Source of the DNA: Proteles cristata cristata
Lineage: Eukaryota > Chordata > Mammalia > Carnivora > Hyaenidae
Direction of reading: 5' to 3'
Assembly (NCBI GenBank): GCA_017311185.1
Contig: JAESUZ010000468.1
Coordinates: 639,501 to 703,500 of the forward strand
Length of the DNA: 64,000 bases
Positions 11,556 through 21,250 of this stretch are shown piece after piece (within the stretch, counting starts at the first letter, position 1; each line of letters opens with the position of its first letter). The notes under the pieces are model-generated. The model was not told where the DNA came from. It made no database searches and worked only from the letters and a program-made list of their open reading frames with translations. Made by a program: the position numbers and the translations under genes.

Positions 11556-11780
11556 GGGCTGCCTGGGTGGCTCAGTCGGTTGAGCATCCGACTCTGGATT
11601 TTGGCTCAGGCCCTGATCTCATGGGCTTGAGATGGAGGCCCATATTCAGCTCTGCTCTGGGTGTGGAACCCGCTTAAAATTCTCCCTCTCCCTCTCGTTC
11701 TGCCCCTCCTCTGCTCGGTTACTTGCATGCAAGCCCACAGTCATCTCTCTCCATCTCTCTCTCTCAAAAAAAAAAAAAAA
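11556..11780 (+). mobile_element. CAN-SINE, variant body, full length
   Basis: Plus-strand SINE with an intact head (gctgcctgggtggctcagtc) and the alternative body containing ctgggtgtggaacccgctta. It has a CT stretch and a poly-A of about 16. Flanking duplications are agaaatccca (11546-11555) and agaaactcca (11781-11790). Confidence 0.93.
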
Positions 11781-11886
11781 AGAAACTCCAAAGACTTTAA
11801 TAATTACTTTTGAAGGATGTTCGATATGAGCTATCATTTACCCTAATATTTTAAAGAAACAGAATTATCTCAAAATTACCTTCATT

Positions 11887-12089
11887 AAAATGTTTATTTT
11901 TTTTTAGAGAGAGAGAGAGAGTGAGGGAGAACAGGGAGGGCCAGAGAGAGAGAGAGACAATCACAAGCAGACTCTGTGCTTGTCAGTGCAGAGCCTGACT
12001 TGAAGCTCGAACTCATGAATCTGTGAGGTCATGACCTGAGCTGAAACCAAGGGTGTGATGCTAAGCCGACTGTGCCACCCAGGTGCCCC
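11887..12089 (-). mobile_element. CAN-SINE, full length
   Basis: Minus-strand SINE with poly-T, GA stretch and head ending ccaggtgcccc. Flanking duplications are aaattaccttcat (11873-11885) and aaattgccttcat (12090-12102). It forms a tail-to-tail pair with the SINE at 11556-11780. Confidence 0.93.
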
Positions 12090-12102
12090 AAATTGCCTTC
12101 AT

Positions 12103-13324
12103 GTTCAAATCTCACCTTTAACCAACTTGAAGAGTTATCTCTGCCAACCATTTCTAGCAGCCTACCTTAAAATCTGTGGGTCCCCTGGTATTTTTCTAAC
12201 TCAATGTTTTGTTAATGAACCCTATTGCAACAGATTCTCACTGGTGAAACTGAATCTCTACTGCACTGTAGGAATCGTAAGTTTCCATAAGCACATATCC
12301 CCACACTTCCCTTGTTGCAAGAATATATATTAATTTTGGGGTTGCAGGGGCAATTACAGCAGCCAACAGATACCCTAGCAGCTAATCAAAGTCACAGCCT
12401 GAAGGTTCCCAACTTCTCACGAGACTCCGTCATCGCCTCGTCTGAGGCAAACCCAACGGCACGATGGCTTCCTACATGGCGACACCACAAGGTTAAATGA
12501 AGTTTTAACCAAACCATCACTTTGTAAAAGCATTCTGAGTTTCACTCAAGAGCACACATAAAGAGGACATTCCATTTAAAAATAAAGACATCTGTTGCCT
12601 CCTGCATCTTCGTGTCTCAGATTGCCAGGTTCCTGGGGACGGCTTTCGGTCCACTCGGATTTCTGGGACAGGCAGAAATCTTCCCAGTGAGCTCTGAGGA
12701 GTGTGCACATCAGGACTTCAACAGCCGTATTATGAGGAAATAAATATGAGGCCGATGTGGCTCATTTCTTGAAATGCCTCTCCTTCTCGTGGTAAAACAC
12801 TGCAGCGCCCTTGACCAAATCAAATAGAAGGGAGGGGAAAACACACGTATCTTCAAATAACAACCAACAACGAGAGTTATTTCCTAGGGAAGAAAGGGAC
12901 CCCGTTGCTGGGATTCCCTCGGGTTTTGTGGTGAGTGTCCATTTCCGGGTTTTGTTACACTTTATTGCCTCAAAACATGAATGCATCTGTTTCCAATGAT
13001 CCTGGTTTTTTCCAGCCATTTCCCACGGCATTGGTGACAAGATCCCATTCAATGATGCTCCATTCGATTTCAGCTTTATCATAGCACTATACACAGAAGG
13101 GCTGAATGCAGTTTTTGAGAATAAAATCAAACAATGATTTTGGCCATCTGAAACGTGCACTGAAGACTCACGTGAAAATCTGGTCATACGAAGATGTAGG
13201 TACATGAAAGGAGGAAAATGCCTCCACCTGAAAAGATGTCTTTCTGTTGAAGTATAAAATACCATAAATTAAAAACTACCTGCCCACACAGTCCCCAAAG
13301 GTTAAACAGAAATCTGGATTAACT
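12103..13324. other. Unassigned sequence with a 167-codon open frame
   Basis: No repeat recognised. An open frame of 167 codons lies at 12762-13265 on the minus strand. Its translation does not resemble any family I know. At this length about two such frames are expected by chance in a 64-kb window, so I do not call it a gene. Confidence 0.35.
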
Positions 13325-13867
13325 ACATAACTTGCAGATAGTTTCTCCCCGAGCCCGACTTTATTCTCAGGATCTCTTTACGGCATTCTGGGCAACACAA
13401 CAGTTTTGAATTTTGAATGTTGATGAGTTCAATTTCCGGATTATTTTCTTGTATGTGTCCTGTGTACGGGTCGTCGGAAAACTCTCTGCCTACCCTGCAG
13501 TTATAAAGACTCTCTATTTTATTCTGAAAGTTATATAGTTTTGTGCATTGTATTTAGACCTGTGATCCATTCTGAGATAATTTGTATGAAGTGTAAGATT
13601 TACGTGGAGTTTATTTCTTTGTACGTGGATGTCCCATTGCTCCGTCCCCATTGGGCGAACGTATCCGTTCTCCACTGACTTGTCCTTGCATCATGGTAGA
13701 AATCAATAGAACGTATGTAAGCAGGGCTATTTATACTCTGCATTCTCCACGAGTCTGCGTGTCGCTGCTTTACCAATTCTACGCTGTTTTGGCGACTGCA
13801 CATTTGGAGTACAGCTGAATATCAGGTAGCACCAGCCTCCCATTTTGTTCTTTTTAAAAATGCTTCA

Positions 13868-14117
13868 GAGGTGCCTGGGGGGCTCAGTTGGTTAAGCGTC
13901 TGACTTTGGCTCAGGTCATGATCTCATGGTTTTGTGAGTTCAAGCCCCACATCAGACTCTATGCTGACAGCTTCAAGCCTGGAGCTGCTTCGGATTCTGT
14001 GTCTCCCTCTCTCTCTGCCCCTCCCCTGCTCATGCTCTGTCTCTCCCTCTCTGTTTCTCTTGCTCTCCCTGTCTCTGTCTTTCTCTCAAAAATAAATTAA
14101 CATTAATTTTTTTAAAT
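13868..14117 (+). mobile_element. CAN-SINE, full length, inside LINE-1
   Basis: Plus-strand SINE with head (gtgcctggggggctcagttg), B-box region, long CT stretch and AAAATAAATTAACATT tail. It lies in the minus-strand LINE-1 ORF2 remnant. The LINE text aaaatgctt on the left and aaaatgttttagcc on the right are candidate target duplications. Confidence 0.92.
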
Positions 14118-14159
14118 AAAATAAAATGAAATAAAATGTTTTAGCCATTCTAGTTTCTT

Positions 14160-14384
14160 TTTTTTTTTTTTAATATTTTTTATTTATTTCTAGGAGAGAG
14201 AGAGAGAGAGACAGCGTGAGCAGGGGAGGGTGAGAGAGAGAGGGAGTCACAGTCTGAAACAGGCTCCAGGCTCAGAGCTGGCAGTCAGCACAGATCCCGA
14301 TGCGGGGCTCGAACCCACGAACCGCGAGATCATGACCCAAGCGAAAGTCGGACGCTTACCCGACTAAGCCACCCAGGGGCCCCA
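14160..14384 (-). mobile_element. CAN-SINE, young subfamily, inside LINE-1
   Basis: Minus-strand SINE of the young felid type (tttctaggagagag, gctggcagtcagcac, ggggctcgaacccacgaacc). The 17-bp flanking duplications agccattctagtttctt (14143-14159) and agccattctagtgtctt (14385-14401) differ at one base. Confidence 0.95.
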
Positions 14385-15112
14385 AGCCATTCTAGTGTCT
14401 TAACATTTCCACCCATGCTTGAGAATCAGTTTGTAAATATCTACCAAAAGTCTACTTGGATTTCGGTGGCAATTGCAATGAAACTGTAGATCACTTTGCA
14501 GAGAGCTGACATTCCGTGTTGGGTCTTCCCATGTGTGAACATGGCCTTTTCATCGAGGTTCAAGTTCTTTGTTCCCTGTCAATATCATCTTTTTGTTGTT
14601 GTTTTAGTTTTCACAATACAGGTTCCATACATAATTTTTCTAGGCTTTTAACCTAAATCTTATGTTAGGAGTGGAGCCACGGTACTCTTTTCTAAATTAA
14701 GAGTCCCAGTTGTTCATTGATTATTTATAGAAATAAAAGTGATCTTTGTATGCTGACCTTGTATTTTGTATTCTACCATTATCCTACCTTCACTTAGTTC
14801 TAATTTTTGTCGTTGTTAGGTTTTGTGTAGATGACCTTTGTCAAATTAAGGGATCTCTTCTCTGTTCTTATTTTCTGAGTGTTTTTATTATAAGTGGATA
14901 ATAAATGCTTTTTGTGCATCTACTGAGATAATTGTGACCTGTTTCTTTTGGTCTGTTGATACTTTGTACACTGTTGGTGCCTTGCCTAACATTGATATTT
15001 CAGTGTTGCTGAAATTTGGTAAGACTTGAATGTTGAAACAGCATTGAATTTCTGGGGTTAATCCCTTTAGATTATGATGTATTACCCTCTTTTAAAACAG
15101 GAAAGTTTTCTT

Positions 15113-15336
15113 AAAATTATTTTTACAATATTTATTTATTGATTTTGAGAGAGAGAGTGAGCAAGTGTATGCACTTGGGAGGGGGAGAGAGAGAGAGAGA
15201 GAGAGAGAATGCCAAGCAGGCTCTGCACTCTCAGCACAGAGCCTGATGTGGGGCTCGAACTCACAGATCGTGAGATCACGACCTGAGCTGAAACCAGTAG
15301 TTGGACACTTGACTGACCGAGCCACCCAGCCCTCCC
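15113..15336 (-). mobile_element. CAN-SINE, full length, at a LINE-1/LINE-1 junction
   Basis: Minus-strand SINE with GA stretches and body cctgatgtggggctcgaact. It sits exactly where the older LINE-1 ORF2 text stops and the second LINE-1 3' end begins. Confidence 0.9.
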
Positions 15337-15465
15337 GCCACCCAACAGGAGACCTTTTCACAAAACTTAGTACAATATCACAAAGTGCTTACACTTTGAT
15401 AGTGATGTAATCTACGAATCTTATTCAGGTTCCTCCAGTTCTTATTGCACACATTTTTCTGTGTG

Positions 15466-15511
<46 letters not shown>

Positions 15512-15581
15512 CTTATATGCAATTTTTGTTTGCACATTCCCTGTATGCAACTTTATCGTGTAGTTTGGGTAGCCTCACCAT

Positions 15582-15612
<31 letters not shown>

Positions 15613-16550
15613 TCATTTGTATTTGCACACTCCTTGTATACAGTTTTATCAGATGGGCAGTTATATCACCGGGAAGACACCACAGTCAAGACACAGAACT
15701 GCACGTGCCTACAGGCTGCCTCCTGTGGCCTGTTACAACCACACTCCTGTTTCTTGTCGTTTCCCACCCTATCCCTGATCTTAGCCCCATTTCCGGAGTA
15801 TCGTCATTTCAAGAAAGCTCCATAAATGGAGTCACGTGGCAGTGTCACCTTTCGAGGTCGGCTTTGTTTCAGTGCCTATAAACCCTTTGAGGTTCATCCA
15901 CGCGGTGTGTGCCAATGGCTCGTTCCACCTACTGCTGCGTGGCAGTCCATGCCACGATGCGTGTGCTGGAGTTAAACTCTTCACCCCCTGAGTACATCCG
16001 GGTTCTTGTCAGGTTTTAGCTGGCCTAACAAAGCTGCTATGAACATTCACGTACCAGTTTTTGTGTGGACCTAAGTTTTCATTTTTCTGGAATAAATCTC
16101 CAGGAGTGCAAGTGCTGGCTTGTGTGCTAGTTTCACGTGTGAAAAGCAACTGCCAAATGGCTTCCCATTGTCGTGGTGGCTTCACACACTACCAGCAACG
16201 CATGAATGACCCAGCTTCTCTGCATCCTGGCCGGCATTTGCTAACGTTGCTATTGTTCCTTATGTTCATTTCGATAGGTGTGCAGGGGTATCACTGTGTT
16301 CTCATTTGCGTTCCCTGATGGCTAATGACCTGGAGCATCTTTGCCTGTGCTTGTTTGCCATCTGTACACCCTCTTCCGTAAAATGTCTCTTCACATGTTT
16401 CGCCCGTTTTCTCATTGGATTTTTGTGGCTGTTGAGCTTTGAGAGTTCTTTATTTCCACAGTTTTTCATACAGATACTTTTTGGGATATGTGGCTTCTGC
16501 TGGTCTGCAGCTGGAGTTTCATTCTCTGCTGGGGTCTCTCAAAACTCCTG
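15337..16550 (-). mobile_element. Second LINE-1 remnant: 3' UTR and ORF2 3' end
   Basis: Minus-strand LINE-1 3' end (L1MC/L1ME-like). The 3' UTR text runs from about 15360 and includes two CA repeats. It continues through caccacagtcaagacacaga (15677), the gctgctatgaacattcacgt motif (16034), a tgatggctaatgacc stretch (16314) and tgagagttctttattt (16440). It ends near 16550. It is inserted within the older LINE-1 at 13325-18725. Confidence 0.82.
15467..15660. repeat. Duplicated segment carrying two (CA)n runs
   Basis: A pure (CA)n of about 43 bp (15467-15509) is followed by tttgcacattccctgtatgc (15529). A second (CA)n of 29 bp (15582-15610) is followed by the homologous tttgcacactccttgtatac (15622). 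The offset of about 93 bp marks a local tandem duplication inside the LINE-1 3' UTR. Confidence 0.85.
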
Positions 16551-17299
16551 CACAGCCCGAGGATGAATGACCTTATCTGGATCCCTTCTATCATCAGCCT
16601 GGAGGCCAGAGAATTCTGGGCGTGGCCACATTTATCTGCTGTGTGTGTGTGTGTGGCAGGGAGGCAGGAGGGTGGAGCAGGGGTGCAGAGGTCCTAAGAT
16701 GCCTTGCTTATCTGTCAAACCTCTAGTCCTTGGGTCCTTAGCCAGATCGTGTTCACATTTCCCTTTCTGGAACTTCCCTTTGGTTGCTTCTTGCACTATT
16801 TCCACGCTTTAGCAGGAAAGCATGGAGAAATGAGTCTATGTCTATCTTGTCCCTTGTTGTCTTATATCTTGTTGTTTTTTTTTAAAAGATGGTTGTCAAT
16901 TCATCACAGTCTATTTTTAAGTACGATTTTACCACATTTCATCTAGTCTAACAACCCTGAAAATGGCATATTTCTGATTACTGTGTGCATCCTTCATTGC
17001 TGCCAGTGTGTGACCACAGCCTTCCCAAATAAGCAAGGTATAATTCCTTCTTTCTGAAGGTGTCAATCTTTCCTTCAGCTTTGGGTAAGTTTTCTGCTCT
17101 GTACCATCAGTTATCCAGTGGATTAAAAAGAAATTTATGAGTTTGAACTTAGTTTGGGTTTTTTCATTTTTTCCTTCCTAGTTTGGAAGGAACATTCTTT
17201 CCCATTTATTGCATCCAGTGCAGAAATATTGGTTCTTAAATATTGAACTATTTCATGATGTATTTCTCTGTTTGTATAAGACTGTTTTTGACTGCTAAA
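16551..17299. other. Unassigned insert between LINE-1 pieces
   Basis: Not recognised. It contains a (GT)n of about 16 bp near 16640 and a G-rich run after it. It lies between the second LINE-1 3' end and the point where the older LINE-1 seems to resume, so it is probably part of the nested insertion or another old element. Confidence 0.35.
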
Positions 17300-17370
17300 C
17301 TCTTCTTAATGATTTTTGGATTTATTCCCATCAGGTATATTGAGCTGTAAATTTCTTTCTTATAACTTTT

Positions 17371-17576
17371 CTAAAAGTTTATTTATTTTGAGAAAGAGAG
17401 ACAGAGTGCATGTGAGTGAGGGAGGGGCAAAGAGAGAGGAAGAGAGAGAATCCCAAGCAGGCTCTGCACCTCCAACACAGAGCCCGACACTGGGCTGGAT
17501 CTCACAATCTGTAAGGTCATGACCAGAGCCAAAACCAAGAGTCAGACACTCAACCAATTGAGCCACTCAGGTGTCC
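17371..17576 (-). mobile_element. CAN-SINE, full length, inside LINE-1
   Basis: Minus-strand SINE (aagtttatttattttgagaa to gccactcaggtgtccc). Flanking duplications ctttcttataactttt (17355-17370) and ctcttataaatttt after 17577 are diverged. It is an older copy within the LINE-1 ORF2 remnant. Confidence 0.92.
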
Positions 17577-18223
17577 CTCTTATAAATTTTTAAAATTTGG
17601 TTTTAATATCAGCTTAATGCCAAACTCATACAATGAGTGGAGGAGTATTCCCTACTCGTAAATTTTCTGTAATTTTTTTGAAGGATTATTATTTTTTCCC
17701 TTAATGTTGGATTGAATTTACCAGTGAGGCAATTTGGATCTGGATGTTTTAAATATATATATATATAATTATAGACAATATCCATTTCTTCTTGAGTGAG
17801 TTTTGGTAATTTGTATATTTTGAAGTATTTATCCATTTCACCCAGCTTGAAAATTTTATGAGGATAAAATTTTTTCATAATTATTCCTATAATCCTTTTC
17901 ATATTCTTATCCTATACATAGGCTATCTAGCAATGTCCTCTCTTGTATCTCTGATATTGGTCCTGTTATTGATGCTATTATTATTCTGTAATTTACGTAG
18001 GGTTTGTAGTAATGCCCCTTTGTTCACTCCTGACATGATAACTTGTGACTTATTTCCATTTTTTCTTGTTTATTGTGATTGAATATATTTAAATTTTCTC
18101 TCCTAGAGACAGCTTTGCATTTTATTGATCTATAGGTCCATTTTCTAATTAATTTCTCTTTTCTCTTTATAACTTGTCCCCTTCTGTTTACATAAGGTTT
18201 ATTCTGCTCTTCTTGTCTTTGAC

Positions 18224-18345
18224 TTTTTTTCCCAGCTTTCTTGAGTTATAATTGACATATAAATTGCGTAAGATTAAGGTGTCCAACCTGATGACTTGAT
18301 ACATGTATATATTATAAAATGATCATCATAATAAGGTTAGTTAAG
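18224..18345 (-). mobile_element. LINE-1 3' UTR fragment
   Basis: A T run is followed by ttgagttataattgacatat and then ggtgtccaacctgatgactt, the reverse of an L1MA/L1MB-type 3' UTR. It is a short 5'-truncated insertion in the older LINE-1 text. Confidence 0.7.
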
Positions 18346-18835
18346 ATTCCTCTTAATGTGGAAGTTCAGATCATTGATTTGAGACTCTTCTCTTTATATT
18401 ATGAATCTTTAGTGCCATGAATTTTTCTCAGAGCATTGTTTTAACTACAAAGCACATTTTGAAATGCTGGTTTTTATTTAATTCAGTTTAAACTATTGTC
18501 TAATCTACCTTGGGATTTCTTTTTTGGTCCATAAATTATTCTGATGTGTGTTATTTAATCTGCAAATACTTAGGGATTTTCTACATATCTTTTCGTTAGT
18601 CATTTCTGGTTCAATTCTATTTTGATCAGAGAATATAATTTGTATTGTTTCAGCCTTTTAAAATTACTTAGTGTTGCTTTTATTGCCAATTTTAGTCATT
18701 TGTGATTGCAAAGAGATAAAACTTGGCTGAATTTCCCAGTGCTCCTGACACTCTTTATATACCCTGAGAATTTCACCCATAGTCATGTGTCTGGTTAATG
18801 CTCTGATCCAAAAAGATAACAAACATCCCCTTACC

Positions 18836-18892
18836 TTTTTTTTTTTTTAATGCTTATGTATTTATTTTGAGAAAAAGAGAGAGCAGGGCAAG

Positions 18893-18926
<34 letters not shown>

Positions 18927-19047
18927 CCCAAGCAGGCTCCTCTGCACTGTCAGCCCCAATGCAGGGTTCAATCCCAAGAATTGTGAGATCATGACCTGAG
19001 CCAAAATAGACAGTCAGATGCGTAGCCGACTGAGCCACCTGGTTCTC
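18836..19047 (-). mobile_element. CAN-SINE, full length
   Basis: Minus-strand SINE with T14, a (GA) run at 18896-18924, body tcccaagcaggctcctctgc and a worn head (gccacctggttctcc). Confidence 0.9.
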
Positions 19048-19282
19048 CGTATTTGGGCCAAACAGTTAATGCCCAAAGGTCCCCATGGATGAATGGAGCT
19101 CAGGACACTGGAGCCATCCATCTCTAGGTGATAAATTCCTAGATACATAGGGCTATGGGCCTTTGGAGAGATTTGTTTACACACCAAAGGACTGGAGTAA
19201 GGACAGGACCTTCCTGAACGGAAAAGAGGAGCTACCTTCTTTCACTTCAGGAAGAGAAATACTCACTTATTCTTGTTTCTCA

Positions 19283-19682
19283 CTCTATTGGTTTCCTGGA
19301 GCTGCTGTAATAAAACTGTGGCTCAGAACAACAGAAACATTTTCTCACCTTTCTAGGGGCTGTGGACTTGAAATCAAGGTACCACTGCACTCCTCCATCT
19401 GAAGGCTCTTGGGGAGAATATATTTCATGGCTCTGCTGAAATTCTTTGCTTTACTCCAACCTCTGTCTCCATTGTCACATGCCTTTGTCTTTTTTCCTTC
19501 TGCCTCTGTGCACGTCACTTCTTCTCGTAATGACTAGTCACATTGGATTAGGGCCCACCCTAACGACCTTATGTTAACTTGATTATCTCTGGAAAGGTCC
19601 TATTTCCAAATAAGATTACATGCTCAGGCACCAGAGGTTAGGAATTTAATATGTCTTTTGGGGAAACAAAATTAAACCCACA
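19283..19682 (-). mobile_element. MLT1-like solo LTR (ERVL-MaLR)
   Basis: The reverse of an MLT1-type LTR can be followed end to end. It begins tggtttcctggagctgctgt (reverse of the LTR 3' end), then cagaacaacagaaacatttt, then attggattagggcccaccct (19544), cctatttccaaataagatta (19598) and gaggttaggaatttaatatg. No internal viral sequence is attached. Confidence 0.85.
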
Positions 19683-19689
19683 AGAGATG

Positions 19690-20165
19690 ACTGTTAGAAA
19701 TGTCATATTTAACATGTCCGTACTGAAATTCTAATATTTCCCTCTGAAGTATCTACTGACAAACTTCCTCTTGTCATTTGATGTCAAGCTTACCTACCAG
19801 TTACCCAGATGGAACATCTTGGAGTCATCACTGATTGTTCTCTTTTTCTCACAACATGTGATCAATATCTAAGAAATCTTCTGACATTTTCTCACTGCTT
19901 CCGTTTCACTACCTTGGTTCAAGGTATCATATTTAGAATTGTTTTTGTAACATTACCTTGTGTCCCAGCACTGTAACTTATATGACAGTATCCTAATGGC
20001 TCCTTTTTGCTCTAATTTTTCACAATTACCTATGGCACTGTGATAATAATCCTCACGCAAACATCTTTCTACACTGAGGTAATTATCTTTTCTAAGTCAG
20101 ATCCTTGAAGCTGCCATCAACTTGCAACTCTCAGAAAATTGTACAGACTGTTTTCTTTTAAGTGA
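19690..20165 (+). mobile_element. LINE-2 remnant
   Basis: Plus-strand L2, strongly decayed. It can be followed through the aacatgtcc motif (19712), cttggagtcatcactgattg (19819) and tcctaatggctcc (19991). It gives no open frame. Confidence 0.65.
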
Positions 20166-20252
20166 TCTGTAACTCACAGCTGTAATTCACATTCTGATAT
20201 GGGTGTTGGTTTTTGAGAAAAGGCAATCTATTTGCTTCCTCTGTTTATTTTA

Positions 20253-20350
20253 AACAAGTATTTATTGTGGGCCTGTCAGACACCAGGCACTGTTGTAGAC
20301 ACAGATCCTTGCCCTCATGAAGCTTAAATTCTAGATGGGAAGACAGACTA
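20253..20350 (-). mobile_element. LINE-2 3' end
   Basis: The reverse of the L2 3' end is visible: acaagtatttattgtgggcc, caggcactgttgtagacaca, then ccttgccctcatgaagctta. Confidence 0.8.
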
Positions 20351-20668
20351 TGCATAATAATCATAGTAAACAAATTAATTACATAGAATATTAGAAGGTC
20401 CACTGTGTCCAACATTCTATCCTTGAATACATGCATTACTATATAAATACAATATAAATAATAAATACAAACATATTCTCTGGAAAAAACAGAAGCCATC
20501 TCCACCATGCTCCTTACTTTCTTCTGAACTCCCAGAAGAATTGCCTTTAACAGCTTTGTTTCTAACAATAGTTTCTTGGAGGCAGTTTGGGCTTTACCTA
20601 TTATGGCCCTCAAAGTAATGTTTCAATCTTCTAACCACCATCCAATTCCATAGCCATTTCAATATTTT

Positions 20669-20821
20669 AATGTTTACTTTTGAGAGAGAGAGAACAAGCA
20701 GTGGAGGGCAGAGAGAGGGAGGGACAGAGGACCCTGACAGCAAAGAGCTCAGCGTAGGGCTCATGAAATCATGATCTGAGCCGAAGTCAGAAACTTAAAT
20801 GACTGAACCACCCAGGCACCC
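20669..20821 (-). mobile_element. CAN-SINE, internally deleted
   Basis: Minus-strand SINE of only 153 bp, with part of the body lost around 20728. Flanking duplications are gccatttcaatatttt (20653-20668) and gccatgtcaatatttt (20822-20837). Confidence 0.92.
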
Positions 20822-20929
20822 GCCATGTCAATATTTTTAAATATTTGTTATAGCAGAACCCCACTCTTGGTACCAAACCGTGTCGCAGTCAAGATGCTAC
20901 TAAAAAACCAGGACTAGCAGTGTGTGTGT

Positions 20930-21250
20930 GTAGAATATAACTAAAGAGACAGTATGAGACTTACACAATTGTGGGGGCCGCCTAGCCAATGAGGAACCTT
21001 TAAGTGAGGCTGCAGGTAGAGGTTAAGTCACACCAGGTAGAGGTTACAAAGGAAGCAGAATTTCTTCTTCAAGGAAACCTTGTAAGTCCTTTCATCTGAT
21101 TGGATGATGTCCACCTACATTATCAAGGGTAAACTTCTTCGCTCAAAGCCGCTTGAAAAATAACTTCACAGACACACCTGGGTTATCATTTGATGACTAA
21201 CTGGGCACTACAGCCTAGCCAGGGTGTCACGTAAAACCAACCACCACACT
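20930..21250 (-). mobile_element. MaLR-type LTR remnant
   Basis: Reverse-oriented old LTR text: cacaattgtgggggccgcct, gcagaatttcttcttcaagg, ctgattggatgatgtccacc, then actgggcactacagcctagc and a final aaccaaccaccaca. The first part is rearranged (the gaggttaagtcacaccaggt and gaggttacaa duplication near 21020-21050). Confidence 0.65.

Larger units (their letters stand above)
13325..15112 (-). mobile_element. LINE-1 remnant: ORF2 C-terminal to reverse-transcriptase part
   Basis: A minus-strand LINE-1, read here in reverse. From about 13400 the text matches the reverse of the ORF2 3' part (tttgaatgttgatgagttca, then a tgatccattctgag stretch and gtggatgtcccattg). After two SINE insertions it continues at 14385-15110 into reverse-transcriptase text (gcatctactgagataattgt, then ttgaatttctggggttaatc near 15043). 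The element breaks at about 15112 and appears to resume at about 17300. It is heavily mutated with no open frame. Confidence 0.8.
17300..18725 (-). mobile_element. LINE-1 remnant: ORF2 continuation (nested copy)
   Basis: The minus-strand ORF2 text resumes with gatttttggatttattccc and tcaggtatattgagctgtaa (about 17312-17350), which corresponds to the reverse-transcriptase region directly after the part ending at 15112. It continues past a SINE to text such as gtgagttttggtaatttgta (17799) and the tttgcattttattgatctat stretch (18111), reaching about 18725. A short different LINE-1 3' UTR piece interrupts it at 18224-18345. Confidence 0.75.

Noticed and set aside
12762..13265. 167-codon minus-strand frame
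   Set aside because: Uniform-composition chance, (61/64)^168 times about 6000 stop codons over both strands, gives roughly two frames this long in the window. The sequence is unrecognised.
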